Part shown: in pieces, positions 54,623 to 62,904 of the stretch | How the letters are laid out: each line of letters opens with the position of its first letter | How positions within the stretch are numbered: the stretch's first letter is position 1 | Source: Hahella chejuensis KCTC 2396 | Lineage (GTDB): Bacteria > Pseudomonadota > Gammaproteobacteria > Pseudomonadales > Oleiphilaceae | Assembly: GCF_000012985.1 (NCBI RefSeq) | Contig: NC_007645.1 | Location: 1,364,001 to 1,428,000, forward strand | Reading direction: 5' to 3' | Length of the DNA stretch: 64,000 nt | Translations under genes and position numbers: made by a program | Notes under the pieces: generated by a model | What the model was told of the DNA's origin: nothing | Seen by the model: only the letters and a program-made list of their open reading frames with translations | The model's database searches: none

Positions 54623-55938
54623 GCTGTAGCCTCCTGCGCTCCTTCATTATAGAAACGCTCCGCCAGTTCGAGTACGTAGGCGTGAGCCGTTTCGATCTCC
54701 ATTTCCGCCATGACGGATTCCACGAAAGCGCGGCTCAGCATGCGGTGCGCGTCAGACCGGGTGATGCCGCGGGACCGAAAGTAGAACAACGCCATGTCGT
54801 CCAACTGGCCCACGGTGGCGCCGTGCGCGCATTTGACGTCGTCGGCGTAAATTTCCAGTTCGGGCTTGGTGTTCACCTCCGCGGTATTGGTCAACAACAG
54901 GTTATTGTTGTTCATGGCGGCGGAAGATTGCTGAGCGTCGCGATGGATATGTACGCGCCCGTTGAATACCGCTTTGCCTTTACCGTTGATGATGCCTTTG
55001 TAGGTTTCTTCGCTGACGCAATGCGGCGCCACGTGCTCGATGGTCGTGTGGAAGTCCACATGCTCGCGGCCGCCCGCCAGATAAACGCCATTCAACTTGC
55101 AGGACGCCAGTTGTCCCAACAATTTCACGTTGATGTCGCGACGTTTCAGTGCGCCGCCAGTGGCGAAAGCATGTTGTTCATACTGGCTGCCGCCTTGCTG
55201 TTCGACGAACACGCAACCGGTATGAATTTGATTGGCGCCTTCGCAGTTCAGGGCATAGTGCGTCATCGTACTGTTGGCGGCGAGAAACACTTCCGTCACA
55301 GTATTTTGGAAAACTTTGCGCTCTTTGGTGTCGACATAAGTTTCCAACAGCTCCAGTTTGGAGCCGGCCTCCACTACCACGATCACGCGGTTGTAGCTGG
55401 ATGCCGGGTCGCCGGAAACGTCGGCGGTGTGTACGATTTGCAGAGGCTTGAGCGCTTTGCTGTCTTTCTTGACGCGGATAAGCGCGCCGTCTTGCAAAGT
55501 GCCTGCATTCAGCGCGGCAAAGGGGTGCCTGGCGGCGTCGAAGGTCTTGCCCAGGTATTCCTTGATCAGCGCCTGACCGGCTGCGTCCGCTGACGAGAAG
55601 GGGATCGCTTCCAGAGCGGAGTCGTCGATATCAGATGCGGTCAACTGACCATTGTGGAATGTCAGAGTATAGAAGTCGCCAGTAATGCCTTGCGGGGCGT
55701 CAGCAGATTCCGTTGTCCGTAAACGCAGAATGTCGCCCTGAACGATAGGCGCGATAGGCGTATAGCGCCAGGCTTCGGTTTTACGGGTCGGTAGCTCCAG
55801 TCCGGCGAAAAGGCTGCGGCCTTCGCTGCGAACGTCGTCAAGCCAGCGTAGACCTGCGCCCAGTTGTTCGCCCCAGCTTTGTGAGGCTTCCAGACATTGG
55901 CGGTGAAAATCTGCGTAGGGGTTGCTTTGAGTCGCCAT
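54619..55938 (-). CDS. sufD: Fe-S scaffold subunit SufD
   Basis: 439 residues. Beta-helix scaffold partner of SufB in the SufBC2D complex. The conserved C-terminal stretch DDVKCAHGATVGQLDDMALFYFRSRG includes the His used at the SufB-SufD interface. Follows sufC by 11 bases. Confidence 0.96.
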
Positions 55939-55949
55939 GAATACCTCGC

Positions 55950-56708
55950 CTACGCTACTTTGTCGTCGTCCAGATTCAACCAGCCGTACCCTTTCTCTTC
56001 CAGTTCCAGAGCCAGTTCACGCCCGCCGGATTTGACGATGCGGCCGTTGGCCAGAACGTGTACGTAATCCGGTACGATGTAGTTCAGCAGACGCTGATAG
56101 TGAGTCACCAGAACCACTGCGCGGTCAGGGCTGCGCAGCGCGTTGACGCCGTTGGCGACAACTTGCAAAGCGTCGATATCCAGACCGGAATCAGTTTCAT
56201 CCAGCAGCGCCAGCTTGGGCTCCAGCATCAGCATTTGCAGAATTTCGTTGCGTTTCTTCTCGCCGCCGGAGAAGCCTTCATTGACGCCGCGCTTCAGAAA
56301 CTCGGGGTCCAGATTGACCATGCCGATTTTCTGACGAGCCAGTTTCAGGAAGGTGGCTGCATCCAGCTCTTCTTCGCCGCGATGTTTGCGAATGCTGTTC
56401 ATCGCCGTGCGCAGAAATTGAATATTGCTGACGCCGGGGATTTCCACCGGATACTGAAACGCGAGGAAAATGCCTTCGCGCGCGCGGTCTTCCGGCTCCA
56501 TTTCCAGCAGGTCTTGGCCGTAGTAGCTGATCTCGCCAGAAGTGACGTCATAACCTTCGCGCCCGGACAGAACGTGAGTCAGGGTGCTTTTGCCTGAGCC
56601 GTTGGGGCCCATGATGGCGTGGACTTCACCGGGTTTTACGTCCAGCGTCAGCCCTTTGAGAATCTCTTTTTCTTCTACCCGAGCGTAAAGGTCTTTAATA
56701 CTTAGCAT
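55950..56708 (-). CDS. sufC: Fe-S assembly ATPase SufC
   Basis: 252 residues from ATG 56708, where the product begins MLSIKDL like E. coli SufC; an in-frame ATG at 56720 has no ribosome site. Walker A GPNGSGKST, signature FSGGEKKR and the SufC-type Walker B end DETDSGLDIDAL are present. Confidence 0.97.
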   Translation of the reverse strand: MLSIKDLYARVEEKEILKGLTLDVKPGEVHAIMGPNGSGKSTLTHVLSGREGYDVTSGEISYYGQDLLEMEPEDRAREGIFLAFQYPVEIPGVSNIQFLRTAMNSIRKHRGEEELDAATFLKLARQKIGMVNLDPEFLKRGVNEGFSGGEKKRNEILQMLMLEPKLALLDETDSGLDIDALQVVANGVNALRSPDRAVVLVTHYQRLLNYIVPDYVHVLANGRIVKSGGRELALELEEKGYGWLNLDDDKVA

Positions 56709-56865
56709 GTTTGATCCCATGTATCAGAAAGACAACTCTGCGACCGTCGCTTTAATTGGTCTATTGGGTCGCGGAATTTAACTCATCAAATATTCGCTGC
56801 CTGCTCTTGCGGTTGCCTCATTGCGCATCGCAACTCACCGCAGGCGTTTATGCTCCCGCCGCTTA

Positions 56866-58314
56866 TTAGCCGACGGAGCCTTCCAGACTGACTTCCAGCA
56901 ACTTGCCCGCTTCCACCGCAAACTCCATGGGCAGCTCTTTGAAAACTTCCTTACAAAAGCCGTTGACGATCATGGATACGGCGCGCTCGGCGTCGATACC
57001 GCGCTGACGGCACAGAAACAACTGCTCATCGCTCACTTTGGAGGTCGTGGCTTCATGTTCAACCACCGCGCTGTTGTTCTTGCTTTCGATGTAAGGGAAG
57101 GTATGCGCGCCGCATTTGGCGCCAATGAGCAGCGAGTCGCACTGAGTATAGTTGCGCGCGTTGTCGGCGTTGGGGCCGATTCTAACGAGGCCGCGATAGC
57201 TGCTGTCGCTGCGACCGGCGGAGATGCCTTTGGAGATGATGGTGCTGCGGGTGTTTTTACCCATGTGGATCATCTTGGTGCCGGTGTCCGCCTGCTGCAG
57301 GTTGTTGGTCAGAGCGACGGAATAGAATTCACCGACACTGTGATCGCCTTTCAGCACCACGCTGGGGTATTTCCAGGTGATGGCGGAGCCGGTTTCCACC
57401 TGCGTCCATGAAATCTTGGAGTGCGCGCCGGCGCACAGACCGCGTTTGGTGACGAAGTTGTAGATGCCGCCTTTACCTTCCTCGTCGCCGGGATACCAGT
57501 TCTGTACAGTCGAGTATTTGATTTCCGCGCCTTCCAGCGCCACCAGTTCAACCACGGCGGCGTGCAACTGGTTTTCATCGCGCATGGGAGCGGTGCAGCC
57601 TTCCAGGTAGCTGACGTAACTGCCTTCATCGGCGATGATCAGGGTACGTTCGAACTGACCGGTCTTCGCCGCGTTGATGCGGAAGTAGGTGGACAGTTCC
57701 ATCGGGCAGCGTACGCCCTTGGGAATGTAAACGAATGAACCGTCGCTGAAGACCGCGGAGTTGAGCGCGGCGAAATAGTTGTCGCGAATGGGTACTACGC
57801 TGCCGAGATATTTCTCCACCAGTTCAGGGTGATTTCTGACCGCCTCTGAAATGGAGCAAAAGATAACGCCGGCTTCAGACAGCTTTTCTTTGAACGTCGT
57901 GGCGACGGATACGCTGTCGAACACCGCATCTACCGCAACGCCAGCCAGAGCGGCGCGTTCGTGTAGAGGGATGCCCAGCTTTTCGTAGGTTTTCAGCAAC
58001 TCGGGATCGACTTCATCCAGGCTCTTGGGGCCGTCTTTTTGTGACTTGGGCGCGGAGTAATAGATGATGTCGTTGAAATCAATTTTGGGATAGTGCACGT
58101 GAGCCCATTGCGGCTCAACCATATTTAACCATTCGCGATAAGCCTTGAGACGCCAGTTGAGCATGAACTCGGGTTCGTTCTTTTTAGCGGAGATAAAGCG
58201 GATAACGTCTTCGTTTAATCCCGGCTCCAGGGCTTCGCTTTCAATGTCGGTGATAAAGCCGGCCTGGTATTCCCGTTTGATGTATTGGTCAACTGAGTTT
58301 TCTGGCGTGCTCAT
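56866..58314 (-). CDS. sufB: Fe-S scaffold subunit SufB
   Basis: 482 residues. Main scaffold on which the cluster is built. The C-terminal Cys and Glu region [19 protein letters not shown] and the long beta-helix core are intact. First gene of the operon; a 157-base gap follows before sufC. Confidence 0.97.
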   Translation of the reverse strand: MSTPENSVDQYIKREYQAGFITDIESEALEPGLNEDVIRFISAKKNEPEFMLNWRLKAYREWLNMVEPQWAHVHYPKIDFNDIIYYSAPKSQKDGPKSLDEVDPELLKTYEKLGIPLHERAALAGVAVDAVFDSVSVATTFKEKLSEAGVIFCSISEAVRNHPELVEKYLGSVVPIRDNYFAALNSAVFSDGSFVYIPKGVRCPMELSTYFRINAAKTGQFERTLIIADEGSYVSYLEGCTAPMRDENQLHAAVVELVALEGAEIKYSTVQNWYPGDEEGKGGIYNFVTKRGLCAGAHSKISWTQVETGSAITWKYPSVVLKGDHSVGEFYSVALTNNLQQADTGTKMIHMGKNTRSTIISKGISAGRSDSSYRGLVRIGPNADNARNYTQCDSLLIGAKCGAHTFPYIESKNNSAVVEHEATTSKVSDEQLFLCRQRGIDAERAVSMIVNGFCKEVFKELPMEFAVEAGKLLEVSLEGSVG

Positions 58315-58443
58315 GAGAGGGCCTCGATGATCGAAAAGAGTATTTTAACAGCGCGCATATAAAAGAAAGCTCCGATTCGTCCGCGCCTGAATTTTATAGC
58401 CTTTTCCCCGTGGCTAAGAGCGCTGACAAATCAGAGTTTTCTT

Positions 58444-58468
58444 ATTCTTGACTTGAATGCTAGGGTAC
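58444..58468. promoter_or_regulatory. IscR type-1-like operator in the suf divergent region
   Basis: 25 bases beginning ATTCTTGACT and ending GGGTAC match the type-1 IscR consensus at about 15 positions (ATnC, GACT, AAT, GGTA). The TTGACT within it could be a -35 box. Between sufB and the Rrf2 gene, so probably the regulator's site. The rest of 58315-58612 is AT-rich with no gene. Confidence 0.6.
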
Positions 58469-58490
58469 TGAAAAGCCCATTTCAAATCAA

Positions 58491-58503
58491 TACCAAATTG
58501 GTA
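58491..58503. promoter_or_regulatory. 13-bp palindrome in the suf divergent region
   Basis: TACCAAATTGGTA, perfect 6-bp arms around one central A. Lies 22 bases from the IscR-like site; it could be a second operator for the Rrf2 regulator or for another repressor. Confidence 0.55.
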
Positions 58504-58612
58504 ATCAATCGGGATTGCGGTTAGAATCGATGAGGCGTTTATTCCCTGTGCGTCGGGTTCGTTTGGCGAGCCTCGAGCCATGCGTTTGTGAAGCTGATAC
58601 AGGACTTCTATT

Positions 58613-59092
58613 ATGTTGCGCTTAGCTAGACTTGCCGATTATGGGCTATTGATCGCCTCCTCCCTGGAAGAGCCCGGTAAAGCGCTGGTCAAACTGGATC
58701 AGGTCGCTGATCAGACCAAGTTGCCCATCCCCACCGTGCGTAAAATCATGAAGTTGCTGGTGGATGGCGGCGTCGTTCATTCCGAGCGGGGCGTCAAGGG
58801 CGGCTATTGCCTTTCCGACGCGGCTTATAATATCAGCATTGCGCGTATTCTCCGAGCGGTGGAGGGCGGCGTGGCGCTGACTGATTGTTGCGCGGAAGAG
58901 CGTGTTTGCGACGTTATGCATGCGTGTACAGTGCATAGCAACTGGTCGGTCATCAATCAGACAGTGAGTGAGATTTTTGAGCGGCTCACGTTGCGCGATA
59001 TGTCCCGCCGTCTAAGCAAGGCCGATGTCATCAGCAAAGTGCGTACGGACGACGACGTGGATCTCGTCATGTTGAGCGAGCTGGCGTCATAA
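58613..59092 (+). CDS. Rrf2-family SUF operon regulator
   Basis: 159 residues. Winged helix-turn-helix at about 8-60 with LPIPTVRKIMKLLV as reading helix, followed by the cluster-binding cysteines Cys92, Cys93, Cys99 and Cys105. Matches the SUF-linked Rrf2 regulators of gamma- and xanthomonad-type genomes. Divergent from sufB; expected to sense cluster status and repress suf. Confidence 0.93.
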   Translation: MLRLARLADYGLLIASSLEEPGKALVKLDQVADQTKLPIPTVRKIMKLLVDGGVVHSERGVKGGYCLSDAAYNISIARILRAVEGGVALTDCCAEERVCDVMHACTVHSNWSVINQTVSEIFERLTLRDMSRRLSKADVISKVRTDDDVDLVMLSELAS

Positions 59093-59443
59093 GGGCGCAT
59101 GCCTTTCATCTCTTATATCTTTCGCTCATATATCCATTCGTTTCAAAGTTAGCGCATTTGGCTCTAACGGTTATTTACTTCTGATTATTTCTGAATTTTA
59201 ACCAATTCCGAAATTTCCTCTCAGCCCAGTTATTTAGGCGCTTTTCGGCGTCTGGTTACAGAAAGAAAATAAAAAATCAAGACTTTTTTCCTATAAGCGC
59301 AATTTTTGGTTGTACTCAGCGCATTGTTTGCAGATAATCGCGCCCAACAATATGGACTATCCTTACAGTAATCGCCGGGAAACAAGCGGTTTAGCTTAGT
59401 ATCCGGGTTTTGGTTTTATGCTTCTTGCGGAAGGGGTTGATTT
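59093..59443. other. intergenic upstream of maoP
   Basis: About 350 AT-rich bases without a gene. In E. coli the MaoP target site maoS lies beside maoP; I see no clear palindrome here that I could name as one. Confidence 0.4.
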
Positions 59444-59785
59444 ATGAACCAAAAAGATTTTGCAAGCAGTAAAGTGTTTTACGATACGAAGCACTTTCCC
59501 AGAGGATTCAGCCGGTCTGGTTTCTTTTCCAAGAAAGAGGCGGACATGCTGGAGCGTTCCGGGTATGCATTGCAAGAGCTCACAAACGGCAATCGCAAGC
59601 CTGCGACACCGGCGGAAGAACAGCTTCTGACAGTGTTGAGAGGTGAAAGAGCGCCCGGGACGGACATCGAAAAGGTGTGGATCAAGTATCTCAAGCATAT
59701 CCGCACCAAACGCGTGTCCTACACCACCGGCATGGCGTTCGCCATGTCAGAGGGCGGCGACTTTACCGACGTCGAAACTGATTGA
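59444..59785 (+). CDS. maoP: macrodomain Ori organisation protein MaoP (DUF413)
   Basis: 113 residues, the same length as E. coli YifE/MaoP. Shared blocks are YDTKHFPRGFSRSG, FSKKEADMLERSGYAL and a late RVWIKYLKHIR-like helix. In E. coli it keeps the Ori macrodomain separate. Good GAAGGGG ribosome site. Followed by a terminator. Finding it here may suggest the replication origin region is not far away, but that is weak. Confidence 0.9.
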   Translation: MNQKDFASSKVFYDTKHFPRGFSRSGFFSKKEADMLERSGYALQELTNGNRKPATPAEEQLLTVLRGERAPGTDIEKVWIKYLKHIRTKRVSYTTGMAFAMSEGGDFTDVETD

Positions 59786-59796
59786 CGCTCACTCTT

Positions 59797-59826
59797 GAAA
59801 AAAGGCGCTTTACAGTGCCTTTTTTC
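59797..59826 (+). terminator. Rho-independent terminator after maoP
   Basis: A-run, GGC...GCC hairpin and six to seven T, starting 12 bases after the stop codon. The A/T symmetry would let it act both ways. Confidence 0.88.
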
Positions 59827-59884
59827 TTTCCCGACTCTATACTCAACTGCATTTCCATGCAGAATCCTTTTCTATACTCATTCA

Positions 59885-60838
59885 ATGTCATATTCAGAAT
59901 TATTACCCGCCAATCGGGCTGTGCTGTTTGCAAACCTGGGACAGGCTTTGCTCAACGGCGAGAAATTTCCCGGGGTGTTCGACTCCGCCGCAGATATTTC
60001 GCCTCGCTGTTACGCGGCTAAATTGAACCAACTGGCGGAAAGCGTCAGGCAAGAGGCGGATAAGCCTTTATTGGAGCTTATCCGTGAGAGTGGCGTGTTC
60101 CTGCCGTGGGAAGTGCGTTTTATTCAGTTTGGTCTCGCTACCCTGCGCATCGCGGAAGTCTTCGCCCGCCTGTGTGATTACTATGTGTTGATCGGTCGCT
60201 CATCTCGCCAGTTATCCGCCTGGTTGGCGGGTTCCTGGTTGTTGTGTTGCTTTACATTGGCGTACCTGCTGTATTTTTTCGCCTTTGGCGCACAGACAAC
60301 GCTGACCTCCATGAGCGTTTGCGCCTCGGCGGCGGTGGCGGGACTGGTTGTCGGCGTGCGGCTGGCGTCGGTTTTCCTGCGTAATTGGGTGGAGCCGGAT
60401 TCGCGTTTCTGGAACGCGGCCTCCCGTTTCCCGCAGATTCGGTCATTGGTAGTGGCGCGTAGCGTGTATCAGTATCTGCTGAATTTAGGGTTGTGCGTAC
60501 AAGCGGGGATGGACCTGCCGCGCACGCTTGGCGTATGCGCGAAATCTGAGCCTGTGGACTGGTTGCGTCAGAGATACCATATCGTGGCGGCGTCTGTGGG
60601 TAAGGGAAAAAATCTTTCGAGGGCGTTTCTGGAAAGCGGCGTACTGAGCGAGACCCGCATCACTGCGCATCCAGATGAGAGCAAAGGCAAGCCGGCGCGT
60701 TTATGGGACCCGGGAATTATTGAAGTCGTGCGGCAGTCTTTCGATGAACAGCTGCGATATGCGTCGAAAGTGGCTCCATTGTTGTTGCTGGCGCCGCTGG
60801 CGGTGGTTTGGCTGGTGATGGCGTTTAGCGTCGGCTGA
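59885..60838 (+). CDS. type II secretion F-domain (GspF/PilC-like) membrane protein
   Basis: 317 residues from ATG 59885; the frame is open from 59795 but that part is the maoP terminator. Two T2SSF halves: VLFANLGQALLNGEKFPGVFD (about 13-100) and VYQYLLNLGLCVQAGMDLPRTL (about 200-270), with three membrane spans. GspF/PilC are inner-membrane platform proteins, normally ~400 residues. No ATPase, pilin or secretin gene is nearby, so it is an orphan of unknown role. Confidence 0.72.
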   Translation: MSYSELLPANRAVLFANLGQALLNGEKFPGVFDSAADISPRCYAAKLNQLAESVRQEADKPLLELIRESGVFLPWEVRFIQFGLATLRIAEVFARLCDYYVLIGRSSRQLSAWLAGSWLLCCFTLAYLLYFFAFGAQTTLTSMSVCASAAVAGLVVGVRLASVFLRNWVEPDSRFWNAASRFPQIRSLVVARSVYQYLLNLGLCVQAGMDLPRTLGVCAKSEPVDWLRQRYHIVAASVGKGKNLSRAFLESGVLSETRITAHPDESKGKPARLWDPGIIEVVRQSFDEQLRYASKVAPLLLLAPLAVVWLVMAFSVG

Positions 60839-60903
60839 AACGACCCAGCGCTCCGTTGGTTTACTTGCGTATGAACGTTGAACCGGGAGCGCTGGCGGGA
60901 GGC

Positions 60904-61386
60904 TTAGTGATGGTGTCCGCCGGGGCCATGTACGTGGCCGTGATCAATCTCTGCTTTCTCCGCATCACGCAGACTGACGACTTCCAGGGCGAAAGTCAGC
61001 GTTTGGCCTGCATAAGGGTGGTTGATGTCGACGTCGACCATGGAGTGGCCGATTTTCAAGACAGTGACCACTTGCACGCCTTGCTCGGATTTAACCGGGA
61101 TGGCGTCGCCAACCTGATAACGACCTGCATGCTTTAGATATTTTTTGGAAATGCGTTTGACGCTGTCTTCTTGACGCAGACCGAAGGCTTTTTCCGGGGG
61201 AAGGGTGATGTCGAACTTGTCGCCGGCGTCTTTGCCTTCCAGCGCTTCCTCTAAGCCTTGAAGCACGTTGTCATGGCCGTGCAGGTAAGTAATGACTTCG
61301 TCTTCATAGGTGTTTTCCAGTTCTTTGCCTTCTTGATCTTTCAGGATGTAGTGGAACTGGACCACTTTATTTTTGCTAATCGCCAT
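60904..61386 (-). CDS. slyD: FKBP-type peptidyl-prolyl isomerase SlyD
   Basis: 160 residues. FKBP domain split by an IF (insert-in-flap) domain, as in SlyD. The C-terminus is short and His-rich (HGHVHGPGGHHH), the metal-binding tail used in nickel handling. GGAG ribosome site. Monocistronic. Confidence 0.95.
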   Translation of the reverse strand: MAISKNKVVQFHYILKDQEGKELENTYEDEVITYLHGHDNVLQGLEEALEGKDAGDKFDITLPPEKAFGLRQEDSVKRISKKYLKHAGRYQVGDAIPVKSEQGVQVVTVLKIGHSMVDVDINHPYAGQTLTFALEVVSLRDAEKAEIDHGHVHGPGGHHH

Positions 61387-61462
61387 AATCGGTCTCCGTA
61401 AAAAACTGGCCGGATTTTAGCGCAATTGCGCGCCGGTTACAGCAATTTTGCAGGCGCGTCCG

Positions 61463-61933
61463 TCACAGATAAATAATGTCCTTCCTCATTGGCGTCAGGA
61501 GTTTGAGCAATCTGTTTTGGGTGGGATAGGGCACTCCTTCCTTGTCCATGGCGTTGATCAGCAAGTCTACGGTCTTGTTGAAATCCGCTTCGGAAATCGA
61601 CATCCCTGCGTGGCTGTCGCGCATGCTGTCGCCGGTATATTCACACGGGCCTCCGCTGAGACTGCAGATTTGTTCGGACAACTTTTCTCTGAAGCGATCA
61701 GGGTCTGTGTCGGCAAAGAAAGGGGCGATGTCTTCAGAGTAACTGATCTCTTCCATGAAGCGGTCAACCAGGCGGGCGATCCCTTGCTCGCCGCCCAGCT
61801 CTCGATATAAAGACGCTTCCTGTACGACGTTGGCGCAGCCGCTCAGAAGCAAGGTCGCTGCGGTGAGTGCAATGGCGATGGCCTTTGTCGCATCGCAGAG
61901 ATATGTACTTACTTGAGAGTTGGTTTGCGTCAT
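61463..61933 (-). CDS. lipoprotein truncated haemoglobin (group 1)
   Basis: 156 residues from ATG 61933 with CGGAG upstream; the longer open frame to 62290 runs over another gene. An export signal ends in the lipobox LLSGC (Cys32), so the protein should be lipid-anchored outside the inner membrane. The rest is a 2-on-2 globin: YRELGGEQGIARLVDRF, FFADTD and the proximal His in RDSHAGM. Truncated globins are usually cytosolic; export is unusual. Lies 35 bases after the DUF3034 gene. Confidence 0.85.
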   Translation of the reverse strand: MTQTNSQVSTYLCDATKAIAIALTAATLLLSGCANVVQEASLYRELGGEQGIARLVDRFMEEISYSEDIAPFFADTDPDRFREKLSEQICSLSGGPCEYTGDSMRDSHAGMSISEADFNKTVDLLINAMDKEGVPYPTQNRLLKLLTPMRKDIIYL

Positions 61934-61968
61934 CTGTGTTCTCCGCGTATTGGGCCTCAGTGGCGGGG

Positions 61969-62904
61969 TCACCATAGATAGCCGGTCAGTGACAAATAAG
62001 CGCCTCGCTGATTGTCCTGGCCGGCGATATCGCCCAAATCCACCCAGGCCAGAGTGAGATTCACGTGCTTGTTGGGAAAGTACGCGATAAAAATATCTCT
62101 CCAGTCTTCCTCTTTCGCGAATCCCAGGTTGTCGGGCTTTTGGCGGTACTCCGCCCCGACTGCGAAATGGGCGTTGAGCAGTACGGCGACGGCGGCTTCG
62201 ATTTGGGGGCTGTAACGGTCGCGTTGATCGCCGCCAAACCCGAGCAGTCCCAGTTGATTGGCTTTGGTGGCGCGTACGCCGAGGCTCCAAAGCAGGTTGT
62301 ATCCGCCCACTGCGCCGAGTTGCAGTTTGCTGGCGGCCAGGTAAAAATCCGTCCCGTGATCCGCATCAGCAGCCCCAACCGCCTTGGCGATTGCATTGTC
62401 CTGCAGGCGTTTGTACTGAAAGCCTGCGCTTACCTGAGGCCAATCGCTATAAATGAGGTCGCCGTAAAGGCGCACTTTGGCGCCATAAATATCCTGGCGA
62501 ATTTCTGCGCCGGCCTGTTTCAGGTCGAACTTCTGATGCGCTATGCTGATTTCAACCCGATCGTAGAAATTCAGCGCGCCGCCCCATATATCCAGGCGAT
62601 AGTCGTCAACGCCGACGCGGGAGCTGAAGACGCTGCCGGCGATGTCGTCCCGGGAAGCGTAGCCCGCTAACACAGCCCAGGGAGTGAGACCGCCGCCTGC
62701 GCTGCCTTCGATCTGCGTCACGCCCGGCGCCGCCAGTATTTTTCCGTCTCCAGCGTGGGCGGCGGGGAGCAGTAAAACAGCGATGATAATTAACGCGCAG
62801 ATTTGAACGAGTGCGCTGGGAGAGAAAAGCGAATGACGGCCAATACGGTTCAGACCTTGCCGAATGCTTGAGAGGGAAGTTGCTGCGCGCGCTGTCGTAA
62901 CCAT
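61969..62904 (-). CDS. DUF3034 family exported protein
   Basis: 311 residues from ATG 62904 (AAGGAA upstream), whose first 55 bases overlap the EAL gene. The frame is open to 62964. A signal segment ends near LPAAHAG. The body is beta-rich and ends in GYLW, as outer-membrane barrels do. DUF3034 proteins have no known role. In an operon with the truncated globin. Confidence 0.8.
   Translation of the reverse strand: MVTTARAATSLSSIRQGLNRIGRHSLFSPSALVQICALIIIAVLLLPAAHAGDGKILAAPGVTQIEGSAGGGLTPWAVLAGYASRDDIAGSVFSSRVGVDDYRLDIWGGALNFYDRVEISIAHQKFDLKQAGAEIRQDIYGAKVRLYGDLIYSDWPQVSAGFQYKRLQDNAIAKAVGAADADHGTDFYLAASKLQLGAVGGYNLLWSLGVRATKANQLGLLGFGGDQRDRYSPQIEAAVAVLLNAHFAVGAEYRQKPDNLGFAKEEDWRDIFIAYFPNKHVNLTLAWVDLGDIAGQDNQRGAYLSLTGYLW

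Noticed and set aside
54682-55593. 303-codon plus-strand frame opposite sufD
   Set aside because: Antisense to a well-supported sufD; Gly/Val/His/Gln-rich composition is typical of shadow frames.
61934-62290. N-terminal extension of the truncated-haemoglobin frame
   Set aside because: Overlaps the DUF3034 gene, has composition of an out-of-frame shadow and would hide the lipoprotein signal.
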